Below, piece by piece: positions 1 to 6,225 of a DNA stretch of 8,781 bases. The notes below the pieces were generated by a model that saw nothing but the letters and a program-made list of their open reading frames with translations, did not search any database and was not told where the DNA came from. The stretch is from Methanomicrobia archaeon. Its GTDB lineage: Archaea > Methanobacteriota_B > Thermococci > Methanofastidiosales > NM3. Numbering within the stretch: the first letter of the stretch is position 1; each line of letters starts with the position of its first letter. The stretch lies in contig DSAJ01000151.1 of assembly GCA_011372835.1 (NCBI GenBank), forward strand, positions 1 to 8,781, given 5' to 3'. Made by a program: the position numbers and the translations under genes.

Positions 1-20
1 CTATCTTTACATCATTAATT

Positions 21-26
21 AGGTGG
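21..26 (+). promoter_or_regulatory. Ribosome binding site of the beta-helix gene
   Basis: AGGTGG lies 4 nt before the ATG at 31. It matches the GGTG-type Shine-Dalgarno expected from an archaeal 16S 3' end and supports this start. The promoter itself must lie upstream, mostly outside the window. Confidence 0.6.
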
Positions 27-30
27 TACC

Positions 31-1884
31 ATGAACAAGCAACGTATTGTCTCTATTCTTCTCATTTTCTCTCTCTTTTTGATGATCCCGCCATCGGTCG
101 CGGCGGACCAGTACGTGTCGTCCGGCGACGACATCCAGGCGGCAGTCAACACGGCCATGGCAAGCGGCGGGACCGTCTACTTCGCACCGGGAACGTATGA
201 CGTCAATATCGTCATCGACAACCCTGCCAAGTCCTTCACGCTCATGGGGGCAGGGAGTGAGGAATCCGAACTTGTCGCCGCCGCTGATGGCGCTGTCATC
301 AAGGTCGTCGACACCGGCGCAAGCGTCGTCACCATTGAGGGATTCGGCATCAGCGAGGGAACGGGTGACGCCTCGAACTGGGGGAGCGATACGCTCTGTG
401 GGGGTGGCATATACAGCAACTATGCCAATCTCGTCGTGGCGAACTGCAGGTTCCAGAATAACGAAGCTGACTTCGGGGGCGGCATGTACAATGAAAACGA
501 TACCGGGGATGGTACCTACAGCAACGAAGACTACCCGTCGTACGCTGTGGTGGTGCGCGACTGCCACTTTGAGGACAACGTTGCCAACTACGGCGGCGGG
601 ATGTACAACTACGAGGCGGCATCCGTATCCCTGACGCGCTGCACGTTCGAGGAGAACGAAGCTAGCGGGGGCGGCATGTATAATAATAATTCCAACGTGG
701 TTGTCGAAAGCTGCACGTTTGATAGAAACGAAGCCGGGGATTACTTTAGCGGGGGCGGCATGTATAATAAAAACTCCAACGTGGTTGTCGAAAGCTGCAC
801 GTTTGATAGAAACGAAGCAGGGGTTGAAGGTGGCGGGATGGTAAACTATTATTCCGTTGCTGCTAGCGCTTCCTCTGGCGATGATACAGATTACGTGGGG
901 GACATCCTGACGGAAGACAAAGTGACCATATCTGTATCCAACTGCACGTTCACGAACAACGAAGCGGGGAATCGTGGCGGCGGCATGTACAACGAGGAAT
1001 ATTCTGCGCCGCTCGTTTCTAAGTGCTTCTTCGGGGGCAATGTGGCGATTCGCGGGGGCGGGGGCATGCACAATCATGACTATTCTGCGCCCGTTGTCAC
1101 CAACTGCGTCTTCGTGGGAAACACCGTTATTGGGTTTTCCACGGTAAGGGGGACTGATGGCGAGCCACAGCAGTCGTGGAGCGCCGGGGGCGGCGGCATG
1201 TTCAGCGGTCCCAACGCCACACCTACCGTTACCAACTGCACCTTTACGCTAAACACCGTGCCGTATTACAGCAGGGATGGTGACTACGATGGCGAGAACG
1301 GCGGCGGCGTGAAGAACGCCAATAACTCCAGCGGCGTCTTCACCAACTGCATCGTCTGGGGCAACTACCCCAACGACGTCCTGAACACAGACGACAATAC
1401 TTCTACCTTCGAGTACTGTAACATCGGTGGCGGCTTCCCCGGCGAAGGCAACATCGACGCCGACCCGCTCTTCGTGAACGCGCCGACCGACGTCTCGCTT
1501 CGCGCGGCATCGCCCTGCATCGACGCAGGGACGAATCTCGTGAGCTGGGGGTCTCTTGGCGGTGTCATGGACGACATCCTCGGTGTCGCCAGACCACAGG
1601 GCAGCGCATACGACATGGGCGCCTATGAATATGTGGCAAGGAGCTCCTGGTCACCCGTCTCGATCATGCCGCTTGCGCGAACACAGCTGGCACTCGTCCT
1701 TGAGGAATGGAACGCGCTGTCAGAGCAGCTGCCCGAGGGGCCAAGCGATGAGATGACCGAGCTCATCGAGCGCATCCAGGAACACATGCAAAACGCAACA
1801 GGGCTCGCGAATCCGATCTACGCATCAGGCGAGCTCGCAAAGGCACGCTCGCTCATGGCCGAACTTTCAGCCCTCCTAGGCTGA
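31..1884 (+). CDS. Secreted right-handed parallel beta-helix surface protein with PMP-like repeats
   Basis: This is a 617-residue exported protein, probably a cell-surface adhesin or structural or carbohydrate-interacting protein; no catalytic site is recognisable. Residues 1-25 form a signal peptide: basic MNKQR, a hydrophobic core, and a likely cleavage after SVAA. Residues 28-65 resemble the start of pectate-lyase-like helices (DDIQAAVN, GGTVYFAPGTY). From about 120 to 445 there are roughly ten rungs with GGG(M/I)YN followed by a Cys-Thr-Phe..Asn-Glu-Ala turn, similar to chlamydial PMP repeats. Residues 478-534 form the usual end cap (DPLFVN, SPCIDAG, DMGAYEY). Residues 545-617 are a predicted helical, Leu/Glu/Ala-rich tail. 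No PGF-CTERM, LPXTG-like motif or C-terminal membrane segment is present, so anchoring is unclear. The start is supported by AGGTGG upstream. The gene is followed by its own terminator, so it is probably monocistronic. The exact ligand is unknown. Confidence 0.9.
   Translation: MNKQRIVSILLIFSLFLMIPPSVAADQYVSSGDDIQAAVNTAMASGGTVYFAPGTYDVNIVIDNPAKSFTLMGAGSEESELVAAADGAVIKVVDTGASVVTIEGFGISEGTGDASNWGSDTLCGGGIYSNYANLVVANCRFQNNEADFGGGMYNENDTGDGTYSNEDYPSYAVVVRDCHFEDNVANYGGGMYNYEAASVSLTRCTFEENEASGGGMYNNNSNVVVESCTFDRNEAGDYFSGGGMYNKNSNVVVESCTFDRNEAGVEGGGMVNYYSVAASASSGDDTDYVGDILTEDKVTISVSNCTFTNNEAGNRGGGMYNEEYSAPLVSKCFFGGNVAIRGGGGMHNHDYSAPVVTNCVFVGNTVIGFSTVRGTDGEPQQSWSAGGGGMFSGPNATPTVTNCTFTLNTVPYYSRDGDYDGENGGGVKNANNSSGVFTNCIVWGNYPNDVLNTDDNTSTFEYCNIGGGFPGEGNIDADPLFVNAPTDVSLRAASPCIDAGTNLVSWGSLGGVMDDILGVARPQGSAYDMGAYEYVARSSWSPVSIMPLARTQLALVLEEWNALSEQLPEGPSDEMTELIERIQEHMQNATGLANPIYASGELAKARSLMAELSALLG
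663..818 (+). repeat. Near-identical 72-nt direct repeat pair inside the beta-helix gene
   Basis: The units 663-734 and 747-818 match at 70 of 72 positions by eye; the differences are at the AATAATAATT/AATAAAAACT stretch. They are separated by 12 nt, giving an 84-nt (28-residue) period. Each unit encodes one beta-helix rung including GGGMYN and ESCTFDRNEA. The nucleotide identity is much higher than between other rungs, so this is a recent in-frame duplication or gene conversion. Confidence 0.9.
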
Positions 1885-1892
1885 GTGTATGA

Positions 1893-1927
1893 TGCAGCCC
1901 ACTCGGGCTGCACTTCTTCTTTTCTTT
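1893..1927 (+). terminator. Hairpin plus T-rich tail after the beta-helix gene
   Basis: A perfect 8-bp stem, TGCAGCCC (1893-1900) with GGGCTGCA (1905-1912), encloses a 4-nt ACTC loop. A pyrimidine tract rich in T follows (1913-1927). It starts 8 nt after the stop codon. Archaeal termination mainly needs the T tract, which is present here, so the element should end the beta-helix transcript and separate it from the ABC operon. Confidence 0.75.
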
Positions 1928-1938
1928 AACCATTATTA

Positions 1939-1947
1939 TTTTATACT
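1939..1947 (+). promoter_or_regulatory. Putative TATA box for the ABC transporter operon
   Basis: TTTTATACT lies in an AT-rich stretch about 40 bp before the ATG at 1985. A start site about 25 bp downstream would fall near 1968, giving a short leader of some 15-20 nt that includes the GGTGA ribosome binding site. There is no strong BRE, so this is a sequence-based guess. Confidence 0.5.
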
Positions 1948-1974
1948 CAAATAACACCATATCGCCACATCACT

Positions 1975-1979
1975 GGTGA
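1975..1979 (+). promoter_or_regulatory. Ribosome binding site deciding the start of the ABC ATPase
   Basis: GGTGA lies 5 nt before the ATG at 1985. A GTG start at 1976 is also in frame, but it lies inside this Shine-Dalgarno. The ATG is therefore the better start and the GTG is probably not used. Confidence 0.65.
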
Positions 1980-1984
1980 CGACC

Positions 1985-2914
1985 ATGATCATATGCAATG
2001 CGCTCACTCGGCGTTATGACGATATCACGGCGATATCAGATCTTACCCTTACCATAGAGGACCAGGAGGTCTTCGGTCTGCTCGGTCCGAACGGAGCGGG
2101 CAAGACGACCACGATGCGCATGCTCGCATGCCTGATATCCCCAACGGCGGGCGATGCCACCATCGGTGGACACTCGATCCTGGACCGGCAGGGCCAGCAA
2201 GAGATACGCCGCATCACCGGGTTACTACCCGAGGCGCCGGGACTCTACGACACGCTCAGCGCGCATGCGAATCTCGACTTCTACGGCAAGCTCTACGGCA
2301 TGCCTTCCTCGCTGCGCGAGCGCTCCATCAAGGAGGTGCTTGAGAAGTTCGACCTCTGGGACAGACGAGACGATGCGGTGGGCACCTTCTCGAAGGGCAT
2401 GCGCCAGAAGGTGGCCATCGCGCGCGCCATACTGCACGACCCCACCTATCTCTTCCTCGACGAGCCGACGGCGGGACTCGACCCCAAGGCGTCCAAGACG
2501 GTGCGCGACTACATCGTGTCGCTGCGCGAGGAGGGAAAGACGATCGTCATCAACACACACAACCTCGGCGAGGCCGAGCGCATCTGCGACAGGGTGGCAC
2601 TCATCAACGGACGCATGATCCAGGTCGGTCCCCCTGAGAACCTCGCCAAGGGGCTTTTCGCACGCACGCTCACCGTGACCCTTACTGAGGAGGACCCTTC
2701 GCTTGCCGAACGTCTCGGGACGTTGCCGTTCGTTGCCTCTGTCGAGGCGAGCGGCGCACGTCTCAAGCTTGCGGTGACCGACCCTGAACGAACCAATCCG
2801 CAGCTCGTGAGATGGCTCGTCGAACAGGGTGCGCAGGTGCAGTTCATCGAGGAGGAGGAATACTCGCTCGAGGATGTGTATCTCGCCCTCATCGAGGAAA
2901 GTGGTCGACGATGA
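1985..2914 (+). CDS. ABC transporter ATP-binding protein (ABC-2/NatA-like exporter)
   Basis: This 309-residue cytoplasmic ATPase should power the permease encoded immediately downstream. All ABC motifs are visible: Walker A GPNGAGKTT (34-42), the GLLPEAPGLYD region where the Q-loop lies (79-89, with Glu in place of Gln as is common in NatA/CcmA-type ATPases), signature FSKGMRQK (135-142), Walker B YLFLDEPTAGLDP (155-167) and the H-loop His at 192 (NTHNL). Residues 225-309 form the C-terminal extension typical of drug/Na+/bacteriocin exporter ATPases. The ATG at 1985 is preferred over the GTG at 1976 because GGTGA fits as its ribosome binding site. The stop overlaps the next start as ATGA, indicating translational coupling. 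The substrate cannot be told from sequence; NatA-like, multidrug and lipid or peptide export are all possible. Confidence 0.93.
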   Translation: MIICNALTRRYDDITAISDLTLTIEDQEVFGLLGPNGAGKTTTMRMLACLISPTAGDATIGGHSILDRQGQQEIRRITGLLPEAPGLYDTLSAHANLDFYGKLYGMPSSLRERSIKEVLEKFDLWDRRDDAVGTFSKGMRQKVAIARAILHDPTYLFLDEPTAGLDPKASKTVRDYIVSLREEGKTIVINTHNLGEAERICDRVALINGRMIQVGPPENLAKGLFARTLTVTLTEEDPSLAERLGTLPFVASVEASGARLKLAVTDPERTNPQLVRWLVEQGAQVQFIEEEEYSLEDVYLALIEESGRR

Positions 2915-3981
2915 TCCCACAAAACGCCATGGCGGTCATGAGAAAGGATCTTGCGGAGTTCCGGCGCCAGAAGCTTGTGATCGGCTCCATCATCGCGATG
3001 CCGCTCCTCCTGGGCATCCTCATCCCCATATCGCTGTTCGCGCCCATCGCCATGGAAGCGCCCGATGGCCCCACGTGGGACGTTGAGAATCTCTTTTCCA
3101 CGGGAGCGCTCGACCCCAGCTGGACCATGCCCGAGACATCATCGGTGCTCGAGGGGATTGAAACAGCCGACGTGGCGCTCTCGAACACGAGGGTCGACAA
3201 CGCGACCATCGAACGTGCCGTGCTCACCGGATGTATTGTACACGATACCGAGCTGCGTAATGCGACGCTCGACTCATGCGCGCTCGACAACGTGGACCTC
3301 TACAACTGCATCGTGACGAACTCGAAGGGCACAGCGCTTGACGGAAATGCCATCATGTCCATCGACTCGGAGCTGACATTTGAAAGGACGCGTGAGTCCG
3401 ACCTCGAACAGCTGCTTCCCACGTTCCTCAACATGACGCTCATACTGTTCATCATATTGCCGGTGACGCTGCCAACGATCATCGCCTCCTACAGCATCGT
3501 TGGAGAGAAGAACAACAAGAGTCTCGAACCGATACTCGCATCGCCGACGACCGACGGCGAACTGCTGCTTGGCAAGGTGCTCTCGGCATTCGTGCCTTCC
3601 ATTGCATCAACGCTTGGCGCCGTAGTGGTTGGCGGCGCGCTCGTCAACGTCTTCCTGGCCCAGCTTGGCGAACCGCTCCTTCCAAATCTCACTTGGATCC
3701 TCGGCATATTGGTGCTCGCACCCTTGGCGTGCATCATGAGTATCCTCGCCTGCGTCATCGTCTCGTCACGGGTGACGGACGTGCGTGCGGCGCAACAGGT
3801 CGGCGGCTTCATCGTGATGCCCGTCATCGTGCTCATGTTCGGGGTGCTCGCGGGGGTCATACTGCTCACGCCCCTTGCGATGTTGGCGATATGCGCTGCA
3901 TTCGCGGCTGCAAACGGTGGCCTCTATTACTTTGCGAAGGCGATATTCAATAGAGAAGACATCCTCATACGCTGGGCGTAA
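2911..3981 (+). CDS. ABC-2 type permease with a pentapeptide-repeat-like extracytoplasmic loop
   Basis: This 356-residue membrane protein is the partner of the preceding ATPase. The reading frame is open further upstream, but the ATG at 2911 in the ATGA overlap starts the recognisable protein (RKDLAEFRRQK, then the first membrane segment). Membrane helices are predicted at about 22-47, 172-195, 224-250, 261-285 and 298-342 (two). After helix 2 the usual NatB/ABC-2 cytoplasmic motif appears (EKNNKSLEPILASPTT and ELLLGK, 199-222). Residues 48-170 form the large external loop between helices 1 and 2. Within it, 86-135 read as ten five-residue units with L/V/I at the fifth position and mostly A/C/T at the third, the pattern of pentapeptide repeats. 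Such a domain is not usual in this family. The next gene converges with only 3 nt between stops. The substrate is unknown. Confidence 0.9.
   Translation: MIPQNAMAVMRKDLAEFRRQKLVIGSIIAMPLLLGILIPISLFAPIAMEAPDGPTWDVENLFSTGALDPSWTMPETSSVLEGIETADVALSNTRVDNATIERAVLTGCIVHDTELRNATLDSCALDNVDLYNCIVTNSKGTALDGNAIMSIDSELTFERTRESDLEQLLPTFLNMTLILFIILPVTLPTIIASYSIVGEKNNKSLEPILASPTTDGELLLGKVLSAFVPSIASTLGAVVVGGALVNVFLAQLGEPLLPNLTWILGILVLAPLACIMSILACVIVSSRVTDVRAAQQVGGFIVMPVIVLMFGVLAGVILLTPLAMLAICAAFAAANGGLYYFAKAIFNREDILIRWA
3166..3315 (+). repeat. Pentapeptide-type repeats in the permease loop
   Basis: This encodes residues 86-135 of the permease, readable as ten consecutive units such as ADVAL, SNTRV, DNATI, ERAVL, TGCIV, HDTEL, RNATL, DSCAL, DNVDL and YNCIV. 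The fifth residue is always L, V or I, and the third is usually small (A, T, C, V). This fits the A(D/N)LXX pattern of right-handed quadrilateral beta-helices. It is about 2.5 coils, shorter than typical stand-alone members. Confidence 0.7.
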
Positions 3982-3984
3982 GGG

Positions 3985-4833
3985 TTATTCATCCTGCATG
4001 AGCGAGCGCACCTTGGCGATGTTCCACGCATAGCCGCGCTCCTCGGTCACAGGCGTCTCCAGGATGAAGGGTACGTCCTTGAGACGGTCCTCGTTGACGA
4101 TCCTTCGAAACGCGTCCTCGCCTATCTCGCCCATGCCAATGTGGGCGTGTTCGTCCTTGCGGCTGTCGAAGGGATGCTTGGAATCATTGAGGTGCACGAT
4201 ATGAAGGTGCTTGAGGCCGATGACGTCGTCGAGCTCGTCGAGCGTGTCGGCAAGGCCCTCCTCGGTATGTATGGGGTACCCTGCGCAGAACGCGTGGCAC
4301 GTGTCGAAACAGATGCCGATGCGACCGAAGCCGTGGCCCGAGCGTTCGACCATTTCATTGAGCTCGGAAAAGGTGCGTCCCAGTGTCGAGCCCTTGCCGG
4401 CGGTGTCCTCGAGAAGCAGCGTCGTGCCCTCGGGTATCTCGAGCCTGTCCAGGCCCTCGGCGATGCGGGATAAGCCCTCATCCGCGCCCCATCCGCCGGT
4501 GGCGGCGCCTGGATGGAACACATAATACTCGATCCCGAGCTGCCCCGTGATGTCAAGCTCGGTCTGCAACGCGTCGAGCGAGCGCTCGTAGACGTCGTCG
4601 TTTTTCGTTCCGAGATTGATGAGGTAGGTGCCGTGCACGACATACGGGCGCTGGTCGGCCTCCGTGCGAAGGCTTCTGAATCGGGACGCCTCCTCCCGCG
4701 AGGGGGCCTCGGCCTTCCACGTGCGCGGAGAGGAGGAAAAGATCTGTCCGGCGTTGCCCCTGACCTCGCGCTGGCGCCCAATGGCGTTGCTCACGCCCCC
4801 GGCAATGGATACGTGTGCGCCTATGCGCTTCAT
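3985..4833 (-). CDS. nfo: Endonuclease IV (AP endonuclease, base excision repair)
   Basis: This 282-residue TIM-barrel enzyme cleaves DNA 5' of abasic sites using three zinc ions. By comparison with E. coli Nfo, all nine metal ligands are visible: H67 (VVHGTY), H107 (VFHPGA), E142 (LEDTAGKGS), D177 and H180 (CFDTCHAF), H214 (VHLNDS), D227 and H229 (DEHAH) and E259 (ILETP). The length equals the family norm. The frame is open upstream, but MKRIGAHVS is the true N-terminus of the family. The ATG at 4833 overlaps the stop of the upstream gene (ATGA), and a GGAG lies about 10 nt before it. It therefore forms an operon with the unknown gene at 4830-5300. It ends 3 nt from the stop of the convergent permease gene. 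Confidence 0.95.
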   Translation of the reverse strand: MKRIGAHVSIAGGVSNAIGRQREVRGNAGQIFSSSPRTWKAEAPSREEASRFRSLRTEADQRPYVVHGTYLINLGTKNDDVYERSLDALQTELDITGQLGIEYYVFHPGAATGGWGADEGLSRIAEGLDRLEIPEGTTLLLEDTAGKGSTLGRTFSELNEMVERSGHGFGRIGICFDTCHAFCAGYPIHTEEGLADTLDELDDVIGLKHLHIVHLNDSKHPFDSRKDEHAHIGMGEIGEDAFRRIVNEDRLKDVPFILETPVTEERGYAWNIAKVRSLMQDE

Positions 4834-5300
4834 TCGAGATCTTCTCCGATCTTTCCGACATAGTTCACGAGGAGCTTGTCGTAGTAATACGTGATGAGGA
4901 GCATGAGCTGGTCGTAGTCGCTCTCGCCTGCCATGCACACGACGCCGTTTTCCGTGAAGACGCCGCGCCACAGCTCGACGAGGAGCTTGAGGAGCTCGAT
5001 GTCCTTGAGCTGGCGCCACTCCTTGCTGTCAAGCAGGTACTCGATGTTTATCATCGGCATCTCGAAGGTGCACTTCGTCCAGCCGATGCGCTCGTTGTAA
5101 TCGATGGCGAAGTGGTTTGCAAAGAACAGCCGTTCGAAGAGGAGTGCGACCTCGACTGCCCTGTCGTCGTCATCCTTCTGGTACGCATGCGCCCATTTCG
5201 TCTTGTTCTCCTCCGTGATGAGAGAAAGCGCCTTCTCATCATTGATGACAGCAGTTATCATCAGGCAAATCTCATGGGTCTTGAACTTCCTTTTCTCCAT
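4830..5300 (-). CDS. Hypothetical 156-residue protein co-transcribed with nfo
   Basis: I do not recognise this family. The protein is soluble and acidic, with a basic N-terminus (MEKRKFKTHE), a KDDDD run at 42-46, and aromatic and Leu-rich stretches at 50-65, 100-113 and 130-148 (LLITYYYDKLL), probably mostly helical. There is no signal peptide, membrane segment or metal-binding Cys cluster (only C12, C77 and C122). The ATG at 5300 is chosen because a TATA-like box sits about 35 bp upstream and the longer form starting at 5366 would run through it. The stop overlaps the nfo start (ATGA), so the two are translated together. A role in DNA repair is only guilt by association. Confidence 0.8.
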   Translation of the reverse strand: MEKRKFKTHEICLMITAVINDEKALSLITEENKTKWAHAYQKDDDDRAVEVALLFERLFFANHFAIDYNERIGWTKCTFEMPMINIEYLLDSKEWRQLKDIELLKLLVELWRGVFTENGVVCMAGESDYDQLMLLITYYYDKLLVNYVGKIGEDLE

Positions 5301-5330
5301 TGTGACCACATGGATACTATGCGCATCTCT

Positions 5331-5340
5331 CTTTATATTT
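5331..5340 (-). promoter_or_regulatory. Putative TATA box for the unknown gene-nfo operon
   Basis: On the - strand this reads AAATATAAAG, preceded by an A-rich element that could act as BRE. It is about 35 bp before the ATG at 5300, so transcription should start around 5310 and give a very short leader. Confidence 0.55.
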
Positions 5341-5354
5341 TTCTGTTTTGCGAA

Positions 5355-5364
5355 GCGGCGCCGC
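5355..5364. promoter_or_regulatory. Perfect 10-bp palindrome in the divergent promoter region
   Basis: GCGGCGCCGC equals its own reverse complement. It lies between the two divergent TATA-like boxes, upstream of both. It could be a regulator site; it is also GC-only and short, so chance is possible. Confidence 0.3.
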
Positions 5365-5407
5365 ACACCTTTTTGGGCAAGAAGAAGCGTTTATGAATGC
5401 GATAACC

Positions 5408-5415
5408 TAATATAT
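5408..5415 (+). promoter_or_regulatory. Putative TATA box for the Mrp-nre operon
   Basis: TAATATAT is centred about 33 bp before the ATG at 5445. A start about 25 bp downstream would be near 5437, leaving a leader of under 10 nt. GTGAT at 5437-5441 may serve as a tight ribosome binding site, or the message is nearly leaderless. Confidence 0.55.
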
Positions 5416-5425
5416 GCACCGGTGC
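5416..5425. promoter_or_regulatory. Palindrome GCACCGGTGC abutting the TATA box
   Basis: This perfect 10-bp palindrome begins right after the putative TATA box and ends before the expected transcription start. A repressor bound here would block TBP/TFB or polymerase. No known operator consensus is claimed. Confidence 0.4.
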
Positions 5426-5444
5426 GAGACCATTATGTGATACG

Positions 5445-6209
5445 ATGAACTCTATCAAACACAAGGTGGTAGTGCTCAGCGGCAAGGGTGGCGTAGGCAA
5501 GACGATGATCGCGGCAAACGTCGCATACGAGCTCTCCAACATGGGCTATGCCGTGGGACTGCTCGACGCGGACATCAACAACGGCACCATCGGACACGTC
5601 CTCGGAGTGACAGACCAGCAGCCCAAGGTGGTCGACGACAAACTCGTCCCCGTACAGGTGACGCCCCATCTCAGGGTGATGACGATGGACCTTGTCACCG
5701 AGGAAACGGACACGCCCCTCATCATCAAGAAGGACGCCAAGAAGAAGGCCATCGACCAGTACACGCGAAACATCGCGTGGGGCGACCTCGACTTCCTCAT
5801 CGTCGATCCGCCGACAGGCATTGGCGAGACGGTCTCGGAGATCGTCGAGGCAGTGGGGCCAAAGGCCGCGCTCATCGTCACGACGCCCCAGGAGATCGCG
5901 CTGAAGAAGACGAAAAAGGCGATCACGTTCGCTCGCAAGCACGACCTCCTTGTCATCGGGCTCGTGGAGAACGTCAGCAGCGTTTCATGCCCCGAATGCG
6001 GCACAGAGCTCCTTCCCAAGAATGAGACGACTGCCGAGTACATCGCCATGGAGATGGGCATACCATACCTTGGCAGCATACCGTTCTCGGAAAAGTTCAT
6101 CCAGGCAGGGAACGAGGGACACCCCTTGACAGAGGCGGCCGCACACACCGATGCGTTCGAGAAGTTCAAAAACGTCGTTCGATTCGTCAAGATATTCCTC
6201 GAGGGGTAA
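5445..6209 (+). CDS. Mrp/NBP35-family P-loop ATPase (Fe-S cluster carrier, MinD superfamily)
   Basis: This 254-residue cytoplasmic ATPase has a deviant Walker A SGKGGVGKT (12-20, with the signature Lys), the switch region GLLDADI (38-44) and Walker B LIVDPPTG (118-125). The diagnostic Mrp/ApbC block ENVSSVSCPECG follows (175-186), with the CXXC pair C182/C185 that in this family bridges a [4Fe-4S] cluster between two subunits. It is therefore Mrp-like rather than MinD or ParA. Oddities: the usual DADIHGPS stretch is DADINNGT, and the usual DLPPGTGD is DPPTGIGE. It lacks the N-terminal DUF59 domain and the eukaryotic NBP35 ferredoxin-like extension. The ATG at 5445 gives the standard N-terminus. 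It is the first gene of an apparent operon with nre, 16 nt downstream. Confidence 0.9.
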   Translation: MNSIKHKVVVLSGKGGVGKTMIAANVAYELSNMGYAVGLLDADINNGTIGHVLGVTDQQPKVVDDKLVPVQVTPHLRVMTMDLVTEETDTPLIIKKDAKKKAIDQYTRNIAWGDLDFLIVDPPTGIGETVSEIVEAVGPKAALIVTTPQEIALKKTKKAITFARKHDLLVIGLVENVSSVSCPECGTELLPKNETTAEYIAMEMGIPYLGSIPFSEKFIQAGNEGHPLTEAAAHTDAFEKFKNVVRFVKIFLEG

Positions 6210-6225
6210 GAAGAGGGGAAGAGCC

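Noticed and set aside
663..818. CRISPR-like repeats
   Set aside because: Only two near-identical units, separated by 12 nt, and in frame with the protein rungs. There are no spacers of CRISPR size.
19..1077. Long antisense open frame of 352 codons opposite the beta-helix gene
   Set aside because: It is a mirror of the repetitive GC-rich coding sequence and has low-complexity His/Val/Ala content. The + strand has a signal peptide, ribosome binding site and clear family repeats.
2812..2910. Longer N-terminus for the ABC permease
   Set aside because: The extension would overlap the ATPase gene by about 100 nt and encodes an Arg/Gly-rich stretch with no family match. The ATGA start at 2911 fits far better.
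2225..2920. 231-codon - strand open frame under the ABC ATPase
   Set aside because: It is the complement of a certain ABC ATPase gene, with shadow-type composition.
4834..5019. 62-residue N-terminal extension of endonuclease IV
   Set aside because: It is Arg-rich shadow sequence of the overlapping upstream gene. The family N-terminus is MKRIGAHVS at 4833.
5355..5374. GCGGCGCCGC followed by TTTTT as a terminator
   Set aside because: The palindrome has no loop to form a stable hairpin, and no gene ends just upstream on the + strand. It is better kept as a possible regulatory site.
4815..5396. 193-codon + strand open frame
   Set aside because: It is antisense to the unknown gene and runs through both promoter elements, with no ribosome binding site or family features.
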